Positions 9,948 through 18,562 of a stretch of DNA of 64,000 bases are shown piece by piece; positions within the stretch are counted from its first letter, which is position 1; every line of letters begins with the position of its first letter. The translations under genes and the position numbers were made by a program. The stretch comes from Pseudomonas sp. KK4 (GTDB taxonomy: Bacteria > Pseudomonadota > Gammaproteobacteria > Pseudomonadales > Pseudomonadaceae), in contig NZ_LYVP01000014.1 in the NCBI RefSeq assembly GCF_001984065.1, positions 21,908 to 85,907 of the forward strand. Direction: 5' to 3'. A model generated the notes under the pieces. It did not search any database, was not told where the DNA came from, and saw only the letters and a list, made by a program, of their open reading frames with translations.

Positions 9948-10991
9948 ATGACGCGCCATACGACATGGACGTTGTGCAGCCTGCTCCTGAGCAGCGTGGC
10001 CTGCGCCAGCGGCGAATTGCCGGCACTGGGCAATACGCCGAAAACAGCGGCCGCCAAAGGTGACCCCGAAACCTGCCAGCGCCTGCAACAGAACTTCGAC
10101 ATCGACCTCAAGGAAGTGGTCAAGGCCGGTTGCGAGCCTTCCACCGAACAGATCTCCAAACTGATGGACAACCCGGTGGGCAACCTGGTGCTGCTGTTCA
10201 ATCAGTTCGACTACACCGCGCTCAAAGGCCCCAACAGCAACGGCACGCGCATGCTCGGCAAATACAGTTTCATGCCGACCTTCCCGATTTCGATCGGCGA
10301 AGACTGGAACCTGATCAACCGCCTGCCCATCAGCTACGTCAGCGCACCGGTCAACCACCGAGCCGGCAACCTGATCGGCATGGGCCCCAGCGACATCCTC
10401 AGCGACCGGGGCGACTTCGCGTCGGTGGTGCAGGACCCGTTCGACCGCACCAGCGGTTTCGGCGACCTGGCCTACGTCGGCGTGTTCTCGCCCAAAGAGC
10501 CGATCCGCTTCGCCGGGGGCGGCAAGATGGTCTGGGGTTTCGGCCCGACCGCGATGTTCCCCACAGCCGAAGAAGACGTGCTCGGCACCGGCAAATACTC
10601 CCTGGGCCCGGCATTCGTCGCGGCTTACCTCGGTGAAGACTGGACCCTGGGCCTGTTCCCGCAGCACTGGTGGTCGGTCGGCGGCGACAGCAAGCGCAAG
10701 GACGTGAGCCTGACCAACATCCAGTACTTCATCCAGCGCAGCATTCCCGGCCCGGAACAATGGCGCATCGGCATGACACCCAACGTCACCGTCAACTGGA
10801 AGGCCGAAGGCGGCAACAAAGTAACCTTCCCCATCGGCCTGGGCGCCGGGCGGATCTTCAATTTCGGCAAGTTGCCGGTACGGATTTCCGGGGAGATCCA
10901 GTACTCGGCGATTCACCCGGATGACCTGATCAGCAGCCGCTGGAATTTCCGCCTGTCCTTCATTCCGGTCATTCCGACCTTCATGTTTTGA
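9948..10991 (+). CDS. predicted outer-membrane protein with cysteine pair near N-terminus
   Basis: A 347-aa product with a signal peptide (LCSLLLSSVACASG). A short N-terminal region follows with two cysteines (ETCQRLQQ and VKAGCEPSTEQ) that could form a periplasmic disulfide. A barrel-like body ends in FRLSFIPVIPTFMF. The segment GFGPTAMFPTAEEDVLGTGK parallels the segment in the 5289-6080 barrel. The ATG at 9948 is chosen over 9939 because AGGAGG (9934-9939) sits at the right distance for 9948. It is followed after only 11 nt by the MoxR gene, tying the outer-membrane proteins to the AAA+ set. No enzymatic motif was recognised. Confidence 0.75.
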   Translation: MTRHTTWTLCSLLLSSVACASGELPALGNTPKTAAAKGDPETCQRLQQNFDIDLKEVVKAGCEPSTEQISKLMDNPVGNLVLLFNQFDYTALKGPNSNGTRMLGKYSFMPTFPISIGEDWNLINRLPISYVSAPVNHRAGNLIGMGPSDILSDRGDFASVVQDPFDRTSGFGDLAYVGVFSPKEPIRFAGGGKMVWGFGPTAMFPTAEEDVLGTGKYSLGPAFVAAYLGEDWTLGLFPQHWWSVGGDSKRKDVSLTNIQYFIQRSIPGPEQWRIGMTPNVTVNWKAEGGNKVTFPIGLGAGRIFNFGKLPVRISGEIQYSAIHPDDLISSRWNFRLSFIPVIPTFMF

Positions 10992-11002
10992 GCGAGGCCC
11001 CC

Positions 11003-11983
11003 ATGACCGCACTCACTGATCTCAATGCCCTGCAAGCGAGCATCGCCGAAGCGGTGCTCGGCCAGGATGAGGTGATCCGGCAGATCATCGTCGGCCTGTT
11101 GGCCAACGGCCATATGCTGCTCGAAAGCCTGCCGGGGCTGGCCAAGACCCGCACGGTCAAGGCCTTGGCCAAGCACCTGGACGCGAAAATGAGCCGCATC
11201 CAGTTCACCCCGGACCTGCTGCCCTCGGACATCACCGGCGCCGAGGTGCTGCATCAGGTCGACGGCAAGAACGAGATCCGCTTCCAGCCGGGGCCGCTGT
11301 TCGGCAACCTGATCCTGGCCGACGAAATCAACCGCGCCCCGGCCAAGGTCCAGGCTGCGCTGCTCGAAGCCATGGAAGAGCGGCAAATCACCGTGGCCGG
11401 CAACAGCCATGTGCTGCCGGACCTGTTCCTCGTGATCGCCACGCAAAACCCCATCGAACAGGAAGGCACTTACCCGCTGCCGGAAGCGCAGATGGACCGC
11501 TTTTTGATGAAAGTGCTGCTGGACTACCCCAGCGCGGACAACGAGAGCCAGGTGCTGCGCCTGTTGCGCGAAGAAGAGCAGGCCCTTGGCGCCAAAACCG
11601 CTGCTGCGCCGGGCTTTGCCTTGAGTCAGTCGGTGATTTTCGCCGCACGCCAGGAAGTCAGCGCGGTGCACGTATCGCCGGCCATCGACCGTTACCTGAT
11701 CGACCTGATCAACGCCACCCGCCACCCCACCGACTACGACGCCGACCTCGGCCGCTGGATCGCCATCGGCGCCAGCCCTCGCGGCGGCATAGGCCTGGAC
11801 CGTTGCGCCCGCGCCGATGCCTGGTTGCAGGGCCAGGATTTCGTCTCGCCGGACAACGTGCGCGCTGTCGTTCACCCGGTGCTGCGCCATCGCCTGCATT
11901 TGAGCTATGACGCCGTGGCCGATGGGGTGACGGCCGATCAGGTGCTTGACCGCATGCTCGATAGAGTCGCGATTCCTGCATGA
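11003..11983 (+). CDS. MoxR-family AAA+ ATPase, system 1
   Basis: Cytoplasmic AAA+ ATPase of the MoxR branch, 326 aa. MoxR proteins act with VWA-domain partners as chaperones in maturing enzyme complexes. The P-loop region is LLESLPGLAKTR (residues 39-50), with K48-T49 present but serine at residue 42 where the family has glycine (compare EGAPGLAKTK in the second copy at 45570). Walker B LILADEIN is at about 103-110, followed by the MoxR-typical RAPAKVQAALLEAMEE. Sensor-1 region is FLVIATQNPIEQEGTYPLPEAQ and the arginine-rich region is GASPRGGIGLDRCARA. It begins 11 nt after an outer-membrane gene and overlaps the DUF58 gene by 4 nt. Confidence 0.93.
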   Translation: MTALTDLNALQASIAEAVLGQDEVIRQIIVGLLANGHMLLESLPGLAKTRTVKALAKHLDAKMSRIQFTPDLLPSDITGAEVLHQVDGKNEIRFQPGPLFGNLILADEINRAPAKVQAALLEAMEERQITVAGNSHVLPDLFLVIATQNPIEQEGTYPLPEAQMDRFLMKVLLDYPSADNESQVLRLLREEEQALGAKTAAAPGFALSQSVIFAARQEVSAVHVSPAIDRYLIDLINATRHPTDYDADLGRWIAIGASPRGGIGLDRCARADAWLQGQDFVSPDNVRAVVHPVLRHRLHLSYDAVADGVTADQVLDRMLDRVAIPA

Positions 11984-12915
11984 TCAGCGACGGACTGGTC
12001 TACGTCTCTCTGGCGCAGTTGATGGCCCTGGAGTTCAAGGCCCGTGACCTGAGTTTTCTTGCCCGTCAGCCGCAAGCCAGCATTCTGGCGGGCAACCATG
12101 CCTCGCGCCTGCGGGGCCGTGGCTTGAATTTCGATGAGTTACGCCGTTATCAGCCGGGCGATGATTTGCGTCACCTGGACTGGCGCGCCTCCCTGCGTAC
12201 CGGCAAACCGGTGGTGCGCACCTTCACCGAAGAGCGTGACCGCCCGGCGCTGATCCTGGTCGACCAGCGCATGAGCATGTTCTTCGGCTCGCAGCGCAGC
12301 TTCAAATCCGCAGTCGCCGCCGAACTGGGCGCCCTGGCGGCGTGGATGGTGTTCAACGCCGGCGATCGGGTCGGCGGGCTGGTGTTCAATGACCAGCGCA
12401 TCGACAACGTCGCACCGCTGCGCAGCCGTTCGCGGATCCAGGCGCTGTGCAGCCGCATCGTCCAGCACAATCACCAACTGAACGCCGCCAATCCGGACGC
12501 CGAAGGCGAAGATCAGCTCGACAAGGTCTTGCAGCGGTGCCTGGCGCTGGCCGGCCACGACCACCTGATCTGCATCATCAGCGACTTCGCCGGTGCCGGC
12601 GAACGTACCCTGCAACTGATGCGGCAACTGGCGGCGCACAACGACGTGATCGCCATGCAGGTCTACGACCCCCTGGCGCTCAACCTGCCGAAAAACGGCC
12701 GCCTATTGATCACCCAGGGCCAGTTGCAGGTGGAACTGGCGGTGGAACAACGCAGCGTCCACCAGCCCCTGGGCGACTTTCTCGGCGGTCGGCTCAAGGA
12801 TGTCGCCACCCTGCTGCGGCGCAGTCAGGTGCCACTGATGATGTTCAGCACCGCCAGGGACGCTCAGGAACAGTTGCGTGCCGAATTGGGCAAGCGTGCC
12901 GGGGGGCGGCGATGA
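11980..12915 (+). CDS. DUF58 protein of MoxR operon, system 1
   Basis: A 311-aa DUF58 protein. It carries the family signature LRGRGLNFDELRRYQPGDD-LRHLDWRASLRTGKP-VRTFTEERDRP followed by a degenerate VWA-like fold (LILVDQRMSMFFGS, then DRVGGLVFND and LICIISDFAGAGER). DUF58 proteins almost always sit directly after MoxR and are presumed adaptor or client-binding subunits. Start and stop overlap both neighbours by 4 nt, so translation is coupled. No membrane segment is seen, which places it in the cytoplasm. The related product at 46535 shares the signature at the same distance from its start. Confidence 0.9.
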   Translation: MISDGLVYVSLAQLMALEFKARDLSFLARQPQASILAGNHASRLRGRGLNFDELRRYQPGDDLRHLDWRASLRTGKPVVRTFTEERDRPALILVDQRMSMFFGSQRSFKSAVAAELGALAAWMVFNAGDRVGGLVFNDQRIDNVAPLRSRSRIQALCSRIVQHNHQLNAANPDAEGEDQLDKVLQRCLALAGHDHLICIISDFAGAGERTLQLMRQLAAHNDVIAMQVYDPLALNLPKNGRLLITQGQLQVELAVEQRSVHQPLGDFLGGRLKDVATLLRRSQVPLMMFSTARDAQEQLRAELGKRAGGRR

Positions 12916-13493
12916 ACCCGGCGGTCCCGAGCATCGATCAGCTCCAGGAAATCGCGTTGCCGGCGCCGGTCAGCTATGCGCCGCAGACGTGGGGGTGGTG
13001 GGTGGTGCTCGGGTTGCTGGTGTTGATCGCCGTGGTCATCGGCGCGCGGCGTTATTGGCAATGGCGGCGGGATCGGTATCGGCGCGAAGCGTTGGTGCGG
13101 TTGGCGCAGTTGCAGCAGCGCAGTGGTGATCTGAGTGCGTTGCGCGAGCTTCCGGAGCTGCTCAAGCGCACCGCCCTCTCAATGCCGTACACAAGACACC
13201 TGGTGGGAGCGGGCTTGCTCGCGAACAGGGACTCCCATGCGCCAGCGATGTCGATTGATCCGACGCCTTCGCGAGCAAGCCCGCTCCCACAAGTGACCGC
13301 GCTTGGCGGGATGGATTGGCAAGTGTTCTTGCAGCAGCACCTCAAGCAGCCCCTGCCCACCGATTTCAGTCAGCAACTGGCCCTGCTGGCCTATGCCCCC
13401 GATGCCACCCTGCGCGCCCTGCCCGTCGAACAACGCCAGCAGCTGTTCGACACCTGCAAACTCTGGGTGGAGCGTCATCATGTGGCAGCTTGA
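12912..13493 (+). CDS. DUF4381 membrane protein, system 1, with in-frame REPIN insertion
   Basis: A small single-span membrane protein (193 aa) of the DUF4381 family, found between DUF58 and VWA genes. It begins with LQEIALPAPVSYAPQTWGWW and the membrane helix WVVLGLLVLIAVVIGARRYW, followed by the cytoplasmic LKRTAL and GMDWQVFLQQHL segments. Residues about 98-127 are encoded by a complete REPIN palindrome (13203-13290) read in frame, giving the odd stretch VGAGLLANR...SRASPLP. The equivalent protein of the second operon has 164 aa and no such stretch. The insert falls between YTRH and VTALGG, where family members have a short loop, so the protein may still fold. Confidence 0.88.
   Translation: MNPAVPSIDQLQEIALPAPVSYAPQTWGWWVVLGLLVLIAVVIGARRYWQWRRDRYRREALVRLAQLQQRSGDLSALRELPELLKRTALSMPYTRHLVGAGLLANRDSHAPAMSIDPTPSRASPLPQVTALGGMDWQVFLQQHLKQPLPTDFSQQLALLAYAPDATLRALPVEQRQQLFDTCKLWVERHHVAA
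13203..13290. repeat. REPIN inside the DUF4381 coding sequence
   Basis: Two inverted copies of the 23-nt REP GTGGGAGCGGGCTTGCTCGC+GAA face each other, 88 nt in all. It is the same class as at 16081, 22886 and 63914. It lies entirely within a reading frame and introduces no stop. Confidence 0.92.
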
Positions 13494-14472
13494 TTACCCC
13501 TTGCTGCTCTTGCTGCTGCCGTTGCCGTGGTTCGGTTATCGCTACCTGCCCGAGTACCGTGAAGCGCGCAGCGCGGTGCGGGTGCCGTTTTTCAATGCCA
13601 TGAGCCGCGCGGTCGGTCAGGCGCCGAGCCAGGCTGGCATCCGGAACAACCGCTGGCAGTTGGCGTTGAACCTGCTGGTGTGGGCCTTGTTGCTGCTGGC
13701 GGTCGCCCGCCCGGTGTACGTGGAAAAACCCATCGAACGCCAGCAACCGGTGCGCGACCTGATGCTGGCCATCGACCTGTCACAATCGATGGAAACCACC
13801 GACTTCACCGATGCCCGCGGCCAGAAGATCAATCGCCTGGCGGCGGTCAAGGAAGTGGTGCACGGCTTCATCGACAAGCGCAAGGACGATCGCCTGGGCC
13901 TGGTCGTGTTCGGCAGCGGCGCCTATCCGCAGGCCCCCTTGACCCTCGATCACGCCAGCCTGTCGCTGTTGCTGGACGACACCGGCATCGGCATGGCTGG
14001 TCCCAACACGGCGATCGGCGATGCCATCGGCCTGAGTCTGAAACTGCTGGATCAGGCCCATGAACAGGAAAAGGTGCTGATTCTGCTCACCGACGGCAAC
14101 GACACCAGCAGTGCCATCACCCCGGACCACGCCGCCGAAATGGCCGCCGCCAAGGGCGTGGTGATTCACACCATCGGCATTGGCGACCCCAAGGCCTCGG
14201 GCGAAGCCAAGGTCAACCTGCAAGGCCTGCAAGACATTTCCAAGGCCACCGGCGGGCAGTTCTTTCGTGCCGAGGACCGCCAGGCACTGGACCAGGTCTA
14301 CAACACCCTCGACACACTCACGCCCCATCAGGTGAAAACCCTCAGCCATCAGCCCAAGCGCGATCTATTCTGGTGGCCATTGGGTACGGCGATGGTGTTG
14401 CTGGCGCTGTATCACCTGGGCGCCCTGCTGCGTCCGCGCCTGTCCATGGCGCGCCAGCGGCAGGAGGCCTGA
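13480..14472 (+). CDS. VWA-domain membrane protein (BatA-like), system 1
   Basis: A 330-aa inner-membrane protein with the BatA layout: an N-terminal helix (YPLLLLLLPLPWFGYRYL), a second helix (LNLLVWALLLLAVARPVYV), a periplasmic VWA domain, and a C-terminal helix (WWPLGTAMVLLALYHLGALL). The MIDAS is canonical: D99-L-S-Q-S103 followed by the NTAIGDAIGLSLK threonine loop and LILLTDGND. It should therefore bind a divalent metal and a protein ligand. It overlaps the DUF4381 gene and is 1 nt from the next VWA gene. VWA partners of MoxR are thought to convey client recognition. Confidence 0.92.
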   Translation: MWQLDYPLLLLLLPLPWFGYRYLPEYREARSAVRVPFFNAMSRAVGQAPSQAGIRNNRWQLALNLLVWALLLLAVARPVYVEKPIERQQPVRDLMLAIDLSQSMETTDFTDARGQKINRLAAVKEVVHGFIDKRKDDRLGLVVFGSGAYPQAPLTLDHASLSLLLDDTGIGMAGPNTAIGDAIGLSLKLLDQAHEQEKVLILLTDGNDTSSAITPDHAAEMAAAKGVVIHTIGIGDPKASGEAKVNLQGLQDISKATGGQFFRAEDRQALDQVYNTLDTLTPHQVKTLSHQPKRDLFWWPLGTAMVLLALYHLGALLRPRLSMARQRQEA

Positions 14473-14473
14473 G

Positions 14474-16054
14474 ATGGATATCAACCTCAGCGACTTCCAC
14501 TTCCTGCGCCCGCTGTGGCTGTTGCTGCTTCCCTTCGCCGCCGCCCTGCCACTGCTGTGGCGGCGCAGCCAGGATGTGCAACGACGCTTGCGCAGCAACA
14601 TCGCACCGCACCTGCTTGGGCATTTGCTGATTACGCCCACCGACTCTCATCGGCTGCGCCCGGTGCACCTGCTCTGCGGGTTGTTGGTGGTGGGCGCGCT
14701 GGCCGCTGCCGGGCCGACCTGGGAACAGGATCGACCGGATTTTCTGGAAAACCGCGCACCGCTGATCATCGCCCTCGATCTGTCGCCGTCGATGGACGCT
14801 ACCGACGTGCAACCGTCGCGCCTGGAGGCGGCCAAGCACAAGATCCACGACCTGATCCAGCGCCGCGCCGGCGCCCGCAATGCGCTGATCGCCTATGCCG
14901 GCAGCGCGCACCTGGTGCTGCCGGCAACCGACGACCCGGCCTTGCTCGACACCTTCATCCAGGCCCTGGGCACCGACCTGATCGGCAAACCCGGGAAAAA
15001 TGCTGGCGCGGTCATCGAGCAGGCCAAGCGTCTGCTGGCTGCCGAGAAATCCCCCGGCACCCTGCTGCTGATTACCGACGGCGCCGACACCTCGGCGCTG
15101 GCAGGGTTGGACAAGCAACTGGACGACAGCCAACTGCAAGTGCTGATCCTCGCGGTCGGCAGCGAGGATGGCGGGATCATCCACGACGCCAGCGGCCAGC
15201 CGCGCACCGACAGCAACGGTCGCCCGACGCTGGGCAGTTTCGATCAGGCCGCGCTCAAGCAGTTGGCCTCCGCACTGGATGCGCCGTTGGGTAGCCTGAC
15301 CCTGAACAACGACGATCTGGACTGGGTCGATCTGCACGCCCAGCAGCATTTCCAGAACGCCAGTGACGAGCAGAAGGAGTTGCACTGGAAAGACGCCGGC
15401 TACTGGCTGTGCTGGCCGTTGCTGTTGATCGCGTTTTTCAGCGTGCGCAAGGGCTGGAGTCTGAACTGGATGGCGGGATTGCTGCTGGCCGTTGGGCTGG
15501 GCCTGCAACCGGCGCCGGCGCAGGCCAATCCGCTGGTGGATGCCTTTTTCACCCCGGACCAGCAAGGCCGCTGGGCCTTCGAGCACCAACACTTCCCCCA
15601 GGCCGCCGCGCATTTCGCCGACCCGTACTGGAAAGGCATCGCCGCCTACAACGCCGCGGATTTCGACCTGGCCCTGGCCAGCTTCGCGCGCCTGCAAACG
15701 CCTCAGGCGTACTTTTATCTGGGCAACATCTACGTGCGTCGCTTCAAGTTCGACGAGGCCATCGCCGCCTACACCCAGGCGTTGAAATTGCAGCCGCAAT
15801 TCCCCGAAGCCACCGCCAATCTGGCCCTGGCCATCGCCCTGCAGAAAGACACCGAAAGCGCCGAACAAAACGCCCCGGAGGTCAAGCCCGACGACATCAA
15901 AATGGACAAGGCACCGGGCAAGGGCCAGAGCAAGCCGGTGCAGACCGAGCTGGCGGCGTCGGATGAACAGTGGTTGCAGAACCTCACTACCTCACCGGCG
16001 AAGTTTCTCAAGCAGAAATTCAGTTTGCAGGACCAGGCGGGAGTTAGACCATGA
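14474..16054 (+). CDS. VWA + TPR membrane protein (BatB/BatC fusion type), system 1
   Basis: A 526-aa protein joining an N-terminal BatB-like VWA module to a TPR module. It has two N-terminal helices, then a VWA domain with an intact MIDAS D102-L-S-P-S106 and [14 protein letters not shown] central membrane pair follows ([17 protein letters not shown] and [15 protein letters not shown]). The TPR part has units around [42 protein letters not shown], and the protein ends in a Lys/Glu-rich tail. The end overlaps the BatD-like gene by 4 nt. In Bacteroides and Leptospira, Bat proteins have been linked to stress tolerance; their role in Pseudomonas is unclear. Its MIDAS is intact, unlike that of its paralogue at 49039. 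Confidence 0.92.
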   Translation: MDINLSDFHFLRPLWLLLLPFAAALPLLWRRSQDVQRRLRSNIAPHLLGHLLITPTDSHRLRPVHLLCGLLVVGALAAAGPTWEQDRPDFLENRAPLIIALDLSPSMDATDVQPSRLEAAKHKIHDLIQRRAGARNALIAYAGSAHLVLPATDDPALLDTFIQALGTDLIGKPGKNAGAVIEQAKRLLAAEKSPGTLLLITDGADTSALAGLDKQLDDSQLQVLILAVGSEDGGIIHDASGQPRTDSNGRPTLGSFDQAALKQLASALDAPLGSLTLNNDDLDWVDLHAQQHFQNASDEQKELHWKDAGYWLCWPLLLIAFFSVRKGWSLNWMAGLLLAVGLGLQPAPAQANPLVDAFFTPDQQGRWAFEHQHFPQAAAHFADPYWKGIAAYNAADFDLALASFARLQTPQAYFYLGNIYVRRFKFDEAIAAYTQALKLQPQFPEATANLALAIALQKDTESAEQNAPEVKPDDIKMDKAPGKGQSKPVQTELAASDEQWLQNLTTSPAKFLKQKFSLQDQAGVRP

Positions 16055-17472
16055 CCTGCCAGAGAGACCGAGTCGTGGCCTTCGCGAGCAAGCCCGCTCC
16101 CACATTGGGTTTGCGGTGTACACAGATCCCATGTGGGAGCGGGCTTGCTCGCGAAAGCGCCCGATCAATCACCAAAAAAATCGGCGCCTTACTCATCACT
16201 CTGATCAGCACAACCGCACTGGCCGAGCCTGATCTCAGGGTCATAGCCACTGTCCAACCCGACACCCCCATGGTCGGCAGCCTCGTCGAACTGCAACTCG
16301 ACGTGCTCACCGACACCTGGTTCACCGACGCCCCCACCCTGCCCGACCTGAAACTGCCGGGCGCGCTGGTCATGCCACCGGACGGCCATGCCGAGCACCT
16401 CAACCAGACCCTCGACGGCAAAGCCTTCAACGGCATGCGCTACAGCTACCGCATCACCCCGAACGTGGCCCAGGGTTTCGACATCCCTGCGCTGACCGTA
16501 CAGGCCACCCCGGGCCAGGCCACCACCGTGCTCAGTGCACAGAGCCAGCCGCTGCACTTCACCGCAGCACAACCGCCGGGGTTCAAACCCGGTGAGCCGG
16601 CGTTGGTCGCCCAAGGCCTGCGCTTGACCCAGAAAACCATCAACTCCGCCACCCCGCTGAAGGTCGGCGACAGCGTCACCCGCGAACTGACGCTACAGGC
16701 CGACGGCGCCCTGGCCATGTCACTGCCGACACCGTCGCTGGGCGATGTGCACGGCCTGAGCGGTTACCCGAAAACCCCGCAAATCAGCAATCTCGATGAC
16801 GGACGCGGCCACTTCACTGGCGGTCAGCGCATCGATACCGTGACCTATCGGATTGACAGCGCAGGCCACTACAGCCTGCCGCCGCTGGAAGTGAAATGGT
16901 GGGATGCCGTCACGCAAGAAACCCGCACCGCGCAGGTGCCTGCCGTCGAGTTCGATGCGGCGGCCAACAGTGCCTACAAACCCGTGTTCTCCATCGCCCA
17001 AGACCTGAAGAAACTCGGCCAGCAACACCGTCTGCATGTATCGGGAACGCTCTTCAGCCTGCTGGCTCTGCTGTCTGTTCTGGTGCTGCTGGCCTGGTTT
17101 TCCCGACCATTCATCCAGCGCGCACGCCTGCGCTGGCAGGCCCGGCGCCAGGCCCGTCACACCCAATGGCTACAATCGGCCGACTATGCCTGGCAACAAA
17201 TCCCGCCACAGCTTGACGGCCAACCGCCGCAACTCAGCGCGCTCTACCTGTGGACCCGCCGCAGCCGCAAAGGCCTGAAACTGACCGGGCTCGGCCCGCG
17301 CCTGCAAGCACTGTTACGCGCCTGTTACGGCCGTGCACCGACCAAAGATCAGGCGCTGCATCAACTCAAGGATTCCTTGACTACGCTGCATAGTCAGGCC
17401 GAACACAACAAGCAATCAGTCGCACCCGCACTGCGACCACTCAACCCCATTCACGAGAAGGACTTCCCATGA
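16051..17472 (+). CDS. BatD-like membrane protein, system 1, with REPIN fused to its N-terminus
   Basis: A 473-aa protein of the BatD type: periplasmic beta-sandwich repeats ([56 protein letters not shown]), a C-terminal membrane helix ([17 protein letters not shown]) and a cytoplasmic tail. The coupled ATGA start lies upstream of a REPIN (16081-16155), so residues about 11-35 are read from the palindrome. The signal peptide ([19 protein letters not shown]) therefore begins only near residue 40. The paralogue at 50775 starts directly with its signal peptide. Either the protein tolerates a 40-residue leader or translation begins at an internal GTG/TTG. The true start is therefore uncertain. 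Confidence 0.85.
   Translation: MTCQRDRVVAFASKPAPTLGLRCTQIPCGSGLARESARSITKKIGALLITLISTTALAEPDLRVIATVQPDTPMVGSLVELQLDVLTDTWFTDAPTLPDLKLPGALVMPPDGHAEHLNQTLDGKAFNGMRYSYRITPNVAQGFDIPALTVQATPGQATTVLSAQSQPLHFTAAQPPGFKPGEPALVAQGLRLTQKTINSATPLKVGDSVTRELTLQADGALAMSLPTPSLGDVHGLSGYPKTPQISNLDDGRGHFTGGQRIDTVTYRIDSAGHYSLPPLEVKWWDAVTQETRTAQVPAVEFDAAANSAYKPVFSIAQDLKKLGQQHRLHVSGTLFSLLALLSVLVLLAWFSRPFIQRARLRWQARRQARHTQWLQSADYAWQQIPPQLDGQPPQLSALYLWTRRSRKGLKLTGLGPRLQALLRACYGRAPTKDQALHQLKDSLTTLHSQAEHNKQSVAPALRPLNPIHEKDFP
16081..16155. repeat. REPIN at the 5' end of the BatD-like gene
   Basis: Two inverted 23-nt REPs (TTCGCGAGCAAGCCCGCTCC... and its complement) separated by 29 nt. It is in frame with the coding sequence and has no stop codon in that frame. 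Confidence 0.92.
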
Positions 17473-18494
17473 CCAAGCCGATATCACTGCGCCATCTTCA
17501 GGGATTCAGGTTTGTGCTGGCGCTGGCCCTGAGCCTGCCGTTGCTGGTCCAGGCGGCCGAGCCCCTGCCTTCCTGGAACGACGGCCCCTCGAAAAAGCAC
17601 ATCATCGAATTCGTACAGGCGGTGACCGACCAGAGCAGCAAGGATTTCGTCAAACCCGAAGACCGCATCGCCGTGTTCGATAACGACGGCACGCTGTGGA
17701 GCGAGCAGCCGATGTACTTCGAGTTCCTGTTCGCCCTCGATGAAGTCAAGCGCAATGTGGCGCAGCACCCGGAATGGACAACCACGCAGCCGTTCAAGGC
17801 GGTGCTTGAAAACGACCATAAGACTCTGGCCGCGTCCGGCATGGACGGCCTGATGAAGATCTTCGCCGCCACCCACACCGGCATGACCACCGAAGCCTTC
17901 GAGGACTACGCCAAGACCTGGCTGAGCCAGGCCCGTCACCCGAAAACCGGCAAGCCATACACCGAGATGATCTTCCAGCCGATGCTGGAAATGCTCGACT
18001 ACCTGCGCAGCCAGGACTTCAAGACTTACATCGTTTCCGGCGGCGAAACCGGCTTCATGCGCGCCTTCGCCGAGAAGGTCTACGGCATTCCGCCCGAGCA
18101 GGTGATCGGCACCACGTTCGTCACCACCTTCGATTACAAGGACGGCAAGGCCTCGATCCTGCGCACCCCGAAACTGGCCCACAACGATGACGGTCCGGGC
18201 AAACCGGTGAGCATCGAAGCGGTGATCGGGCGCCGGCCAATCCTTGCGTTCGGCAACTCCGACGGCGACCTGCAAATGTTGCAGTGGACGGCCGCCGGCA
18301 CGGGCAAACGCTTCATGGGGCTGGTGCATCACACCGACGCCAAACGCGAATGGGCTTATGACCGTCAGTCACAGATCGGCCGGTTGGACAAGGCCCTGGA
18401 CGAGGCAAAGAACCGAGGCTGGACGGTGGTGGACATGGCGGCCGAATGGCGCCGCATCTACCCCTTCGATACCCCCACCGGGCAAGTGCAATAA
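17469..18494 (+). CDS. secreted HAD-superfamily phosphatase-like hydrolase
   Basis: A 341-aa product with a signal peptide ([15 protein letters not shown]). The HAD catalytic motif I, FDNDGTLW, has nucleophile D71 and acid/base D73. Motif II is in [13 protein letters not shown], and motif IV is [13 protein letters not shown] (metal-binding aspartates). The arrangement resembles SerB-like phosphatases, but it is exported, so a periplasmic phosphoester substrate is likely; the substrate is unknown. The start overlaps the BatD-like gene stop by 4 nt, so it is translationally coupled to the MoxR/VWA set. This makes it a plausible client or partner. The arylsulfatase follows after 68 nt. Confidence 0.88.
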   Translation: MTKPISLRHLQGFRFVLALALSLPLLVQAAEPLPSWNDGPSKKHIIEFVQAVTDQSSKDFVKPEDRIAVFDNDGTLWSEQPMYFEFLFALDEVKRNVAQHPEWTTTQPFKAVLENDHKTLAASGMDGLMKIFAATHTGMTTEAFEDYAKTWLSQARHPKTGKPYTEMIFQPMLEMLDYLRSQDFKTYIVSGGETGFMRAFAEKVYGIPPEQVIGTTFVTTFDYKDGKASILRTPKLAHNDDGPGKPVSIEAVIGRRPILAFGNSDGDLQMLQWTAAGTGKRFMGLVHHTDAKREWAYDRQSQIGRLDKALDEAKNRGWTVVDMAAEWRRIYPFDTPTGQVQ

Positions 18495-18562
18495 AAAGCG
18501 TGACGCAGGACCGCAATAAACGTTTGTCGCACCGAGCGACGTCAGTGAAAGGAGCAAGTCAG

